A stretch of DNA of 64,000 nt from Blastomussa wellsi (Eukaryota; Cnidaria; Anthozoa; Scleractinia; Plerogyridae). Of this stretch, positions 11,851 through 19,988 are shown piece by piece; the stretch's first letter is position 1, and each line of letters starts with the position of its first letter. Under the pieces are notes generated by a model. It searched no databases. It had not been told where the DNA came from and was given only the letters and a program-made list of their open reading frames with translations. A program made the position numbers and the translations under genes. The stretch lies in contig OX393567.1 in assembly GCA_947652115.1 (NCBI GenBank), positions 16,606,344 to 16,670,343 on the forward strand, given 5' to 3'.

Positions 11851-12537
11851 GTCCACGCATGTATTCGAGGCTCTAGCACCCCCTTTCACAAGAATACAGA
11901 ATTTTTAGATGATTTTAGTGTTAATGCAAGGAACTCGGACATCTTCTAATTTAGTTCTTTATAAGTCATTTTAGGGTAGTTTTTGGTTTCCTGTCAAGAA
12001 CTAGAAAGTAAGATGGTAAAATTAGTAGAATTTGCAATTGCAAATAGCAAAAAATAGAATTGTTTTGTTTCTTGATACTTGCGTACGATCACACCAAACG
12101 TTGTTACATAAAATGATATGTTTTGTTACTCCTCTTTTCTTAGTCATTCATTCTAGGCCAATTTTGAGCTTTGTTCGCTTTATTAATGAATATTCATGTA
12201 GATTATATTTTGCTATTCATTTAAATGACTCCATCGTTAATTATCACATACGTTACTAAAAGCATAAATAAAGAGTTTTTAGTAGACACAGCTGTGAAGT
12301 TTTAGGTTCGCGACAATTTTTGAGAAACATTTTATAAAAACAATAAGGGGTGCGGGTTGGAGAATTATAGAAAGTTCTGCAAACCCTCGACTACATCTCG
12401 GGTTGTGTAACTATCTCGAATTCTCTCACCCCCGTCGTGAAGTGGAGGCTACGATGCCCAACCGCCCCCGACCCACCCCTGTCTAGCCGGAGCCTGCTCG
12501 CAGGCTAGAATTTGGAGATCTGGGTGACACACTGACC
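11851..12537. other. AT-rich spacer before the Polinton
   Basis: No gene was recognised. It ends in a short CAGGCTAG-containing hairpin (about 12488-12507) just before the Polinton target duplication. Confidence 0.4.
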
Positions 12538-12542
12538 CAACC
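12538..12542. repeat. Target-site duplication, left copy
   Basis: CAACC (12538-12542) is repeated at 28070-28074. With exact, symmetric TIR ends (ACACACATGG) the duplication is 5 bp; an adjoining A makes CAACCA on both sides if one base is shared with the TIR. Polinton integrases usually make 6-bp duplications. Confidence 0.8.
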
Positions 12543-12814
12543 ACACACATGGAATATGGGACATCTGGCGCAGCGGTGGTTGGGCGGGTGAAGGGGATGA
12601 CGTTGTGGCGCGCGAGCTATACCCGGCTCCAACTTGTCGCCGGGAATAGCTCGCGCACCACAACGTCATCCCCTTCACCCACCCAACCACCGCTGCGACC
12701 AGATGTCCCATATTCCATGTGTGTGTTGGAGAAACAATGGAAGAAGCAAAGCAAAATAAGAGGAGGCTGCACGCCTTCAAATGGAAAACGGGGGCACAGC
12801 GCGGCCACAAAATC
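12543..12814. repeat. Polinton left terminal inverted repeat with 182-bp terminal palindrome
   Basis: This 272-bp stretch matches the reverse complement of 27798-28069 at all but one base (a C/T change at about 12805). Its outer 182 bp (12543-12724) form an imperfect palindrome, folding around GGCTCCAACTTGTCGCC. The two arms differ at three substitutions and one single-base bulge. Weaker similarity to the right end continues to the first start codon at 12906. Confidence 0.95.
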
Positions 12815-12888
12815 GGAAAGGCAACTTCAGAATTAACAAAAATTTCACATTTTGCGCTAGGAATTATTTTTCATTTGAAGAAATGCGC

Positions 12889-12908
12889 GCACATATATAG
12901 AGAACATG
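12889..12908 (+). promoter_or_regulatory. TIR-proximal start motif of the polymerase gene
   Basis: GCGCACATATATAGAGAACA runs directly into the polymerase start codon (12906). Almost the same sequence precedes the gene at the other end (start 27715), although the TIRs have diverged between 12815 and here. Conservation at both ends points to a shared control element. TATATA lies only 7 bp before the ATG, too close for a usual Pol II TATA box with a leader. Confidence 0.5.
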
Positions 12909-15900
12909 GCCGCAGCACGATATGACGATGAAGATGTCCAGAAGCTTGATGAAGTTGTAAAAATGCTTAACGAAGAAAATCTTCGCGAAAAAGAAAATGT
13001 TCACGAAGAAGACGATGCCTCTAAAAAAGAATTTAATGAAGACAAAAAATTGATTGAGGATATTGAAGAAACTAAACGTTTTGAGAAAGAGCATAAAGAA
13101 AAATATGGATACTATTTAGGTGATCTGATTGAGCTTGCACATCAATTCAATTTAAATTATAAAAAACCACCATGGTATTTGATAAGCAGAAATTTTGCAA
13201 AAGGAGTAAATGATTCTGTAGAAAGGATTTTCAGAATTTTAAAATCTTATTCAAGACCAAATAATAAACCAGAAAAATTTTACAACAAATTTGTTCTGAA
13301 ACATACAAATTTCAAGGGATGGCTCCACGTGTGGTCAATGAAACTTTCAAAATTAAATAGAAAAAGCAAAGACCCATGGAATCCAAATGCAAATGATTTT
13401 TACAATTGGTCTGCAATTGATATTGAAGAGTTCAGGAAAGAACACCGAGCAAAGTACATTGAACTAATAAAAAACGAATTGGAAGAAATGAATTCGTTGA
13501 AAGCAACATTTGAGTTAAATGTGATGTTTAGAAATGAGGTAATCATTTCGCATTATTATATAAAAGATTTCCCTCCCATGTTTTTCCAGAAAACTGATGA
13601 TGAAAGCGAGATTTCAAGAAAATTTGATTTATTCATTGATTTTGTGAAATCACTTATTGAAACAGCAGTAAGAGACTCAAATTTTACAATTGATTGGATT
13701 ATGGAAGCGTATGTGCACACTGCGCGCTGGCAACCATTGAAAGGAGGAACATGGATTCCACTTCCACCAAAGCTTGCAGCAAAGAAAGCAATTGTCAACG
13801 TGAAAAACACGGACAATGAATGTTTAAAGTGGGCGGTGAGATCGGCACTTTTCCCAGCAGGAAAAGACCCTCAAAGGCCAAGCAAATACCCGGTTGATGA
13901 TGGCATCAATTGGAAAGGAATCGATTTCCCCACACCGATCAAGCAGTTAAAAAAGCTTGAGGAACAAAATCCAAAACTGGCAATAAATTTATATGGCTGG
14001 GATAATGAAGAAAACCATATCTTGGCAGGTTTATGGTTGAGCAATAAAAGAAAAGAAGTTCCAAGGATAAATCTGATGTTGATTGTGTTAGGAGAGAATA
14101 AACATTACTGTTGGATAAAACGTATGAGCGCATTGATTTTTGATCAGACAAAACATCACGGGAAAAAGCATCTTTGTGAAATGTGCATAACAAATTTCAA
14201 CACAGCGGAAAAGTTGGCAGAGCATGAAAAACACTGTGATGGTGTGCTGGGCAGACCAACAGTGATCGAAATGCCGAAAAAAGGGGAAAACATCCTGAAG
14301 TATCAAAATTTCCAAAAACAGATGAAGGCGCCTTTCGTGATTTACGCAGACTTCGAAGCGCTTGTAAAAAAGATTGAATATCGCGAGTGCGCAAGAAGTC
14401 CAGAACAAAGTTACACAGAAAAAACTGAAATCCACGAAGCGTGTGGATACGCCTGGATATGTGTGAGAAGTGATGGAGAAATAATGAATTCAAAAGTTTT
14501 CAGAGGGCAAAATGCAGTGGCAAATTTTCTGAGCGACATTGTGCAAGAAGAACAAAAACTGAGGGAAAGTGTGGAAAAACCAAAACCAATTGTTATGGAA
14601 CCGGAAGATTGGGAAAACTTCAAAACTGCAAAAGATTGCCATATTTGTAACAAAAGTCTGGTTAAAGAAAATTTCCTTGACTCACTGCCAGCCTGGAAAA
14701 AAGAAAAATATTTGGGACAGGTTCACAAAAAATGTTTCTGGTTTGTGCAAAAAAGGGTTGGGTTTCTTTGCATGAAAAAGTTGGACAAAAAGCAAAAAGA
14801 AGCAGCAGACAAACAAGAAAACTGTCATTTCTGCAAAAAACCATTGATCCAACCAACTTTCAGAGACGCTGTGAAAGACCATTGCCATGTGACAGGCAAG
14901 TTCAGAGGAGCAGCACACAACAACTGTAATTTTAAACTGCAGCTGAACCCAAAATTTTTCAAAATCCCAGTTGTATTTCACAACCTGCGGGGTTACGACG
15001 CGCACCACCTGATGCAGGCGATGGCGCAGCAGGAAAAGGATGTGAAATGTGTGGCCAACAACATGGAAAAGTACATCACATTTTCCATGGGGAATCTGCA
15101 GTTCATAGACAGTCTGAATTTCATGCAAGGAAGCCTTGACGCGCTTGTGAAAGCAACGCCCCCAGAAAAGCTGAAAATCACCAAAACATCAATGGACAGC
15201 CCCCAGGTTGAGTTGTTGTTTCAAAAAGGAATCTATCCATATGAGTACATGGACTCATGGGAGAGGTTCGAAGAGACAAAACTGCCGCACAAAAAGCTGT
15301 TTTACAGCAAACTGAACGACGAAGCCATTTCAGACGCTGAATATGCGCACGCGCAGAAAGTGTGGGAAGCCTTTGACTGCAAAAACCTGGGAGATTATCA
15401 TGACTTGTATGTGAAAACAGACGTGGCACTGCTGGCGGATGTTTTTGAAAATTTCAGGGGTCTGTGTCAAGAGCAGTACGGGCTGGACCCGGCGAATTAT
15501 TTCACATCGCCAGGGCTGAGTTGGGACGCGCTTCTGAAAATGTCTGGCATTGAGCTGGAGCTCTTGACGGACATTGACAAGCATCTTTTTGTGGAAAGGG
15601 GGCTGCGCGGCGGGATCTCAAATGTCAGCAAAAGGTATGTCAGAGCCAACAACCCAGAAGTGGAGGGCTACGATGAGACCAAACCGAAAAAATTTATTAT
15701 GTATCTCGACGCGAACAACCTTTACGGCTGGGCCATGTGCCAGCCAATGCCCGTGAGAGGATTCAAATGGAGAAGCGTGCTGCCCACGGAAGAAGAAATT
15801 TTGAAGAAAAAAGAAGACGCCAAAACCGGCTGGATTCTTGAGGTTGACCTCGAATATCCGGAGGAGTTGCATGAAGAGCACAACAGTTATCCGCTGGCGC

Positions 15901-17033
15901 CGGAAAAAAAGGCGGTAAAAAAAGAGGACATGTCAGACTACCAACACCGTCTGATGGACGAACTGGAAATCAAAACACCAAAAGAAAAGAAACTGCTGCT
16001 GACACTGGAAGACAAAAACAACTACGTCGTGCACTACAGGAACTTGCAGTTTTATCTGCAACAGGGGATGAGGCTGAAAAAGGTCCACAAAGTTCTGGAG
16101 TTCGAGCAATCACCGTGGATGAAACCGTACATCATGATGAACACCAATTTCCGCAAAAGAGCAAAAAGCGCTTTTGAAAAAGACTTTTACAAACTGATGA
16201 ACAACTCGGTTTTCGGGAAAACGATGGAGAACCTGCGGAAGCGCACGGACATCAAAATCGTGAAAAGTGAAGAAAAAGAAAAAGTCAGAAAATTTGTTGC
16301 CAGTCCGTTGTTCTCAAGGTTCGCCCAATTCACAAACAACATGGCGGGGATCCACATGCACAAAGGGAAGCTGGTGCTTAACAAACCGGTGTACACGGGC
16401 ATGACGATCTTGGACAACAGCAAGATCCTCATGTACGACTTTTTCTACAACCACCTGAAAAAGCGGTACGGATCAAAATGTGAACTTGTTTACACGGACA
16501 CGGACAGTCTTCTGCTTGAGATCGAAACAGAAGACGTTTACAAAGACATCGCGGCAACGAAAGAAATGTATGACCTGAGTGATTACCCGCAAGACCATCC
16601 ACTTCACTCAGACGAGAACAAAAAAGTCTTGGGCAAAATGAAAGATGAATGCGCGGGGACACCCATCGCGGAAGCCATCTGTCTCAGGTCAAAAATGTAT
16701 TCCATCCTCCGAGGGGACGAAAAAAATATCAAAAAGGCGAAGGGGGTCAAAAAGTGTGTCGTCAAGAAAAACATTTCCCACGAGCAGTACCGTGAAATGA
16801 TTTTTGGCGAGAAGAAACAGCTGAAGCATGGAATGAACATTCTGCGGAGCGAGGGGCATGAAATTTACGGAATGCACGTGAACAAGATTTCACTGTGTGC
16901 GTTTGACTCAAAACGCTGGATTGCAGATGACGGGATCCACACAAAAGCTTTTGGTTTCAAAGAAAAAATGTTCACAGAAGAGGAACTCGAAGAGATGGCG
17001 GCTTTTCTGGAAGGCATTCACTTTAATGTTTGA
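12906..17033 (+). CDS. Protein-primed DNA polymerase B (pPolB) of the Polinton
   Basis: This 1375-residue protein replicates the element's linear DNA, by family knowledge using a protein primer. Exonuclease motifs are D482-F-E484 (YADFEAL), D698 (RGYDAHH) and D839 (YVKTDVALLADV). Polymerase motif A is at D935 (DANNLYGWAM), motif B at K1096 (KLMNNSVFGKTMEN) and motif C at D1198-T-D1200 (YTDTDSLL). Before the exonuclease lie an acidic N-terminus, a domain with TDNEC (C306) and HY (H400), and a zinc-finger-like pair (C424, C427). Inserted between exonuclease motifs I and II is a CHFC...HCHVTGKFRG block (C640-H661) like His-Me/endonuclease VII nucleases. The first roughly 300 codons are clearly richer in A/T than the rest. 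The start is the first ATG after the TIR. Confidence 0.97.
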   Translation: MAAARYDDEDVQKLDEVVKMLNEENLREKENVHEEDDASKKEFNEDKKLIEDIEETKRFEKEHKEKYGYYLGDLIELAHQFNLNYKKPPWYLISRNFAKGVNDSVERIFRILKSYSRPNNKPEKFYNKFVLKHTNFKGWLHVWSMKLSKLNRKSKDPWNPNANDFYNWSAIDIEEFRKEHRAKYIELIKNELEEMNSLKATFELNVMFRNEVIISHYYIKDFPPMFFQKTDDESEISRKFDLFIDFVKSLIETAVRDSNFTIDWIMEAYVHTARWQPLKGGTWIPLPPKLAAKKAIVNVKNTDNECLKWAVRSALFPAGKDPQRPSKYPVDDGINWKGIDFPTPIKQLKKLEEQNPKLAINLYGWDNEENHILAGLWLSNKRKEVPRINLMLIVLGENKHYCWIKRMSALIFDQTKHHGKKHLCEMCITNFNTAEKLAEHEKHCDGVLGRPTVIEMPKKGENILKYQNFQKQMKAPFVIYADFEALVKKIEYRECARSPEQSYTEKTEIHEACGYAWICVRSDGEIMNSKVFRGQNAVANFLSDIVQEEQKLRESVEKPKPIVMEPEDWENFKTAKDCHICNKSLVKENFLDSLPAWKKEKYLGQVHKKCFWFVQKRVGFLCMKKLDKKQKEAADKQENCHFCKKPLIQPTFRDAVKDHCHVTGKFRGAAHNNCNFKLQLNPKFFKIPVVFHNLRGYDAHHLMQAMAQQEKDVKCVANNMEKYITFSMGNLQFIDSLNFMQGSLDALVKATPPEKLKITKTSMDSPQVELLFQKGIYPYEYMDSWERFEETKLPHKKLFYSKLNDEAISDAEYAHAQKVWEAFDCKNLGDYHDLYVKTDVALLADVFENFRGLCQEQYGLDPANYFTSPGLSWDALLKMSGIELELLTDIDKHLFVERGLRGGISNVSKRYVRANNPEVEGYDETKPKKFIMYLDANNLYGWAMCQPMPVRGFKWRSVLPTEEEILKKKEDAKTGWILEVDLEYPEELHEEHNSYPLAPEKKAVKKEDMSDYQHRLMDELEIKTPKEKKLLLTLEDKNNYVVHYRNLQFYLQQGMRLKKVHKVLEFEQSPWMKPYIMMNTNFRKRAKSAFEKDFYKLMNNSVFGKTMENLRKRTDIKIVKSEEKEKVRKFVASPLFSRFAQFTNNMAGIHMHKGKLVLNKPVYTGMTILDNSKILMYDFFYNHLKKRYGSKCELVYTDTDSLLLEIETEDVYKDIAATKEMYDLSDYPQDHPLHSDENKKVLGKMKDECAGTPIAEAICLRSKMYSILRGDEKNIKKAKGVKKCVVKKNISHEQYREMIFGEKKQLKHGMNILRSEGHEIYGMHVNKISLCAFDSKRWIADDGIHTKAFGFKEKMFTEEELEEMAAFLEGIHFNV

Positions 17034-17224
17034 GCCACCTCACGCGGGTCCAAACTTTGTAAATAATTCACAATGGCTTGATCAAGAAAAATGACTTCCT
17101 TTTCACAGGATGGGCGGGGTTTTTGAAAAACAACAGAGCATGCATTATTGGAAAGCTCTTTGATGGCTCGTTTTTTTCCTTTGCTTGAGGTTTGAACAAT
17201 AACACCGTTGCGTCCACGGCCCAT
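17018..17224 (-). CDS. Small basic protein, 68 aa, Polinton accessory
   Basis: I do not recognise this protein. It starts MGRGRNGVIVQTSSKGKKRA, so its N-terminus is strongly basic, and it has no membrane segment. An A-rich leader (TTTCAAAATGG) precedes the start, as at other genes of the element. It lies 21 bp after the integrase stop on the same strand and overlaps the polymerase 3' end by 16 bp on the opposite strand. The compact arrangement, with no other use for this interval, supports a real gene. A role in DNA binding or as a core protein is conceivable from charge alone. Confidence 0.4.
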   Translation of the reverse strand: MGRGRNGVIVQTSSKGKKRAIKELSNNACSVVFQKPRPSCEKEVIFLDQAIVNYLQSLDPREVAQTLK

Positions 17225-17245
17225 TTTGAAATTTCATTTGTTTGT

Positions 17246-18244
17246 TCAACTGTCCACGCTGGATGGCGGGAGAACTGTGTTTTTTGGCACAATCTGCAGC
17301 TCTTCACGCACAAAACCGCGCTTGGGTCCATCATGCAAATAGTACAGAACGGGCTGATCCGGTTTTTGTAAAACTTTTTCAATGGTGAAAACTTTCAAAG
17401 ACCAAATCGGATCCGTTGCTCTTTTTTCCCCTCCTTCAAGCTCACCAGGTTCGTAAAGATGACGAGCCTGAACAAGATATGGCAGGATTTTTTCATCCTT
17501 TCCAACAGGTCTGTGATAAGCAGTCGAAGGTTTCGAATAAACAGATTTCTCTTTGATTGCAACAGCAGGTTTCTTTCCGATAAGGCTGGTCACCTCGTTG
17601 TTCAAAGCCGAAACAACTTCAGGAAGCCTTTTCACCCATGCCCTGGACCGCTGACCCTCAGGCAGCCGCATTTCCACGGCATACTGGTGACCGAACAGGC
17701 GTTCGGCAAGGGTGCGGTTGAAACGTTCAACAATGGCCTGATCGCGGTGAATGTTGACGCGCCCGCGCCGGATGAAAGTTTTGTGATTTTCCATGACTTT
17801 CGTCACTTCACCCATGAATTCTCGCCCAGGGTCAACTTGCAACATTTCAGGCCATTTCAAAGGGCCGCGCTTGTAAATTTTCTGAAAAGCCTGAGCAACC
17901 TCATCAGAATTTTTCGAGGTCAAGGGTTCGGACTCTTTGAAACGGCTGGCCACGTCGACAACGTTCAGAGCGTATTTCCAGACTTTGCGACCGCGAGGCA
18001 GTTTATCGTGAGGCAAAAAAAGAAGGTCCGCCTGGTGGACCTTGTTGGGTAAGGACACGTCGAATTTCGGTCGAGGTATATGCTTCGGCGCAGGAAGGAA
18101 AATCTGCCAGAGGGCTTGCTTGATCAACCACTTTTTTGCGGTGTCTTCCGGGACTTTTGCAGCCGCGGCCAGTTTTTTGATGGCGGCAATGCCTTTCCAA
18201 TAGCCGCCAGGGCTGTAGTATATCTTCGCGAGTTTGGTGTCCAT
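17246..18244 (-). CDS. Polinton integrase (rve superfamily)
   Basis: This 332-residue retrovirus-like integrase inserts the element into host DNA and so creates the target duplication. Catalytic acids are D73 (HQADLLFLP), D138 (LQVDPGREF) and E173 (QAIVERFNRTL); the last pair has 34 residues between, the usual DD35E pattern. A helical N-terminal region (about 1-55) replaces the zinc-binding HHCC domain. The C-terminus (about 275-320, WSLKVFTIEKVL through FVREELQIVP) looks like the SH3-like/chromo-type domain seen in related enzymes. A 31-bp sequence spanning the start codon is repeated exactly at the next upstream gene. The frame is intact. Confidence 0.95.
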   Translation of the reverse strand: MDTKLAKIYYSPGGYWKGIAAIKKLAAAAKVPEDTAKKWLIKQALWQIFLPAPKHIPRPKFDVSLPNKVHQADLLFLPHDKLPRGRKVWKYALNVVDVASRFKESEPLTSKNSDEVAQAFQKIYKRGPLKWPEMLQVDPGREFMGEVTKVMENHKTFIRRGRVNIHRDQAIVERFNRTLAERLFGHQYAVEMRLPEGQRSRAWVKRLPEVVSALNNEVTSLIGKKPAVAIKEKSVYSKPSTAYHRPVGKDEKILPYLVQARHLYEPGELEGGEKRATDPIWSLKVFTIEKVLQKPDQPVLYYLHDGPKRGFVREELQIVPKNTVLPPSSVDS

Positions 18245-18270
18245 ATAAAAGAGGTGAAAAAAAGTTTAAA
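18240..18270 (-). promoter_or_regulatory. 31-bp start-region repeat, integrase copy
   Basis: On the minus strand it reads TTTAAACTTTTTTTCACC then TCTTTTATATGGA, including the integrase ATG. It is identical over 31 bp to 18412-18442 at the zinc-ribbon gene, 172 bp away. The matching position at two start codons suggests a shared promoter or translation element. Confidence 0.55.
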
Positions 18271-18272
18271 TG

Positions 18273-18416
18273 TTAGCAGATGAATCTTGTTTTGGTTTTC
18301 CCGCAAGAGGCGCATTTGACTTTCAGAAAGGTTTGCCCATTTTTGGTTTTTCCGAGTCTTTCACTCCCACGAACGTTGGGGGTGATCTTCTTCTCATTCA
18401 CACAGTAGAAATCCAT
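18273..18416 (-). CDS. 47-aa zinc-ribbon-like protein
   Basis: A very small gene filling the gap between the integrase and the next membrane protein. It begins MDFYCVNEKK, has NGQTFLKVKCASCGKTKTRF in its second half and ends in Cys. The layout (YC, NG, K-CxxCG, basic end) matches the small zinc-ribbon family I know as DUF5679, found in Polintons and large DNA viruses. The first knuckle, normally CxxC, here is C-V-N-E, so one zinc ligand is replaced; the terminal Cys might compensate. It ends 28 bp before the integrase start and shares its 31-bp start-region repeat. Its role is unknown; nucleic-acid binding is the usual guess. Confidence 0.7.
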   Translation of the reverse strand: MDFYCVNEKKITPNVRGSERLGKTKNGQTFLKVKCASCGKTKTRFIC

Positions 18417-18442
18417 ATAAAAGAGGTGAAAAAAAGTTTAAA
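18412..18442 (-). promoter_or_regulatory. 31-bp start-region repeat, zinc-ribbon copy
   Basis: Exact duplicate of 18240-18270, again spanning an ATG (18414-18416). It reaches into the 3' end of the preceding 145-aa gene's frame, which ends at 18438. Confidence 0.55.
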
Positions 18443-18875
18443 AGAACCGGAGAGCAGCGTAGCCCAAAGCGAGAGCCCCGGCCCCGACGAACATGAGTTC
18501 ACCATTTTTTTGCTGCTGGCTTGGTTGATAAAAATCAGAAAATTTGGGCTCTTTGGGAGGAGCCATTTGCTCTTCAGGATGCGCCAGGTTGTAAAGTTTG
18601 AAAGCGTAGTCAGTGTTGGTGAAGTTCTGCTTGGCCTCTGCCTTTATCTGCGCGTTTGTTGCAATCCAGTCGAGAAGTTTGGTGCGGTCGCGCACGTATT
18701 TGGCTTTCGCAGCATCATACGCCTCGATAGCTCGGTCGTGGCGCTCTTTTTCTTCAAGAGCGGCTTTTTCACTGTCATCGCCTTCTAAAAACTTCGCCAG
18801 ATAATTGCCGCCGGTGAAAGCAGCTGCGTTCAACACAGCCCCGACAGACATCAGTCCAAACGACATTAATGCCAT
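18438..18875 (-). CDS. Polinton membrane/virion protein, 145 aa
   Basis: I recognise this as a protein that recurs in animal Polintons, with the N-terminal signature AFTGGNYLAKFL and C-terminal SDFYQPSQQQKNGELMFVG. A glycine/alanine-rich hydrophobic N-terminus (about 1-28) and a hydrophobic C-terminus (about 126-145, FVGAGALALGYAALRFF) flank a charged helical middle (about 33-75). This suggests a hairpin-like membrane-associated virion component; no enzyme motif is seen. The start ATG follows TTGTATAAGC, nearly the same as at the major capsid gene, so the two may be expressed together. Confidence 0.75.
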   Translation of the reverse strand: MALMSFGLMSVGAVLNAAAFTGGNYLAKFLEGDDSEKAALEEKERHDRAIEAYDAAKAKYVRDRTKLLDWIATNAQIKAEAKQNFTNTDYAFKLYNLAHPEEQMAPPKEPKFSDFYQPSQQQKNGELMFVGAGALALGYAALRFF

Positions 18876-18920
18876 GCTTATACAATCGGCGGCATTTTTT
18901 CAAATGATTTTTTTGGGTGT

Positions 18921-19142
18921 TCAAACGTTGGTCGGGAGGATTTTCTGGTCCTCCAGGTACTTCTTGAGCCAGATGCTGCCCGTCATCACACCAGTGAACA
19001 TTGCGAAGTTTTCGATAGAATCTGAAGGGTCATCTGTAAAACTTCTCTTGAACACTTTTTTGACAGCCCACCCAATGCCAGCAGAGAGGCCAACGAGAGT
19101 CGCGGCCTCCATGGCGTTTTTTACAAGATTGTTTTCAGGCAT
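18921..19142 (-). CDS. Small two-TM protein, 73 aa
   Basis: No family was recognised. It has two hydrophobic stretches (about 12-27 with VGLSAGIGWAV, and 45-60 with FAMFTGVMTGSIW) separated by the basic VKKVFKRSF. The arrangement suggests a small membrane or virion-coat protein. It lies in a same-strand run with 45-bp and 38-bp gaps to its neighbours. The ATG follows CATAAAAAC. Confidence 0.6.
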   Translation of the reverse strand: MPENNLVKNAMEAATLVGLSAGIGWAVKKVFKRSFTDDPSDSIENFAMFTGVMTGSIWLKKYLEDQKILPTNV

Positions 19143-19180
19143 GTTTTTATGAAAGAAAAAAATAAAAGTTCAAAAGAAAA

Positions 19181-19435
19181 TTATTCAGACTCCACATTGC
19201 TTGGCGGCTTCTCATCTTCATCAGCTTGTGAATCTGCATAGCTTGGCGGTTTCTCGTCAGGGTAAATTGGCAACACAGGAAATTCCTCATCTTCATATTC
19301 ATCTTCTTCAATGAATGGTGCATCCCAGAGAAGCATGATTGTATCAAAAAATGCTACGGAAAATTTTAACCAAAAATAGCTGATTGCAAAAATACCAACG
19401 CCTGATACAACAGCTTGGGCACCGTCAATTTTCAT
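19181..19435 (-). CDS. Single-TM acidic protein with PPSY motif, 84 aa
   Basis: One membrane segment (about 9-30, VVSGVGIFAISYFWLKFSV) is followed by an acidic tail. The tail carries EKPPSYADS (P63-P64-S65-Y66) and a second near-copy, EDEKPPSNV. PPxY is the short motif by which viral and cellular proteins recruit NEDD4-type ubiquitin ligases and so the ESCRT machinery; whether it works here is inference. I know no closer family. It lies in the same-strand run upstream of the integrase. The frame is intact. Confidence 0.65.
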   Translation of the reverse strand: MKIDGAQAVVSGVGIFAISYFWLKFSVAFFDTIMLLWDAPFIEEDEYEDEEFPVLPIYPDEKPPSYADSQADEDEKPPSNVESE

Positions 19436-19481
19436 GTTTTGTATATTGTGTAAATATTAAATTGGGGCTGCACCAATGCAA

Positions 19482-19988
19482 TCAATCCATTTTGCGAATT
19501 CCTTTTCTTGGCTGCGGTTGCTGCGGTGGCTGCGGTGGCTGCGGCAGAGGAGCTGGTTCTTTTGGCTGCGGCTCCGGTGGATTATCCTGTTTTTTTGCGA
19601 AAAAAGCTTTTATATCATCACGCTTGACATAAGTTGTAACAATGGTTACGCCAATTCCAGCGATAGTTAGCCATTGGTTTGTGGTGAAACCCTCTGAATC
19701 GGCTGCAGCAGGCTTTGGTTCGGTTTCCGGCTCAGGAGCAGGATCACGGGGAGCGGTTTCTTTTTTTGCCTGCTTGTTGTTTGCAATAATGATAGCCGCC
19801 TCAGCTGCGGTTTTTTTCTGCGATTCGCGGGCCAGCCGTGTTCTTTCGGCAACCATTTTCCCAGCAGCCACTCGCTTGGGATTTTTGGCAGGCTTTGTTG
19901 CCGGAGTTTGTGAAGTTACTTGGCTTTCCATTGGTTGCTGCGGTTCAGAGATTTCTTGAGCGGTCGGTTGCTTCTGTTCTTCAGCCAT
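19482..19988 (-). CDS. Membrane protein with proline-rich tail, 168 aa
   Basis: A low-complexity Gln/Pro/Ala N-terminus with a basic block (NPKRVAAGKMVAERTRLARE, about 37-56) precedes a single hydrophobic segment (about 104-120, QWLTIAGIGVTIVTTYV). A Pro/Gln-rich tail follows (about 136-160, repeated PQPP) and ends in KGIRKMD. The basic block followed by a late hydrophobic segment recurs in small Polinton proteins I have seen, but I cannot assign a function. An AT-rich leader lies upstream, and the same-strand neighbour starts 75 bp away. Confidence 0.65.
   Translation of the reverse strand: MAEEQKQPTAQEISEPQQPMESQVTSQTPATKPAKNPKRVAAGKMVAERTRLARESQKKTAAEAAIIIANNKQAKKETAPRDPAPEPETEPKPAAADSEGFTTNQWLTIAGIGVTIVTTYVKRDDIKAFFAKKQDNPPEPQPKEPAPLPQPPQPPQQPQPRKGIRKMD

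Noticed and set aside
12549..12836. Frames within the TIR
   Set aside because: They arise from the palindrome, and the same frame appears on both strands and at both ends; the sequence is explained as terminal repeat.
13556..16944. Many minus-strand frames inside the polymerase gene
   Set aside because: The plus-strand polymerase with all its motifs explains the region.
17459..18052. 197-codon plus-strand frame opposite the integrase
   Set aside because: The integrase with its D-D-E triad lies on the other strand; this frame has no recognisable domain.
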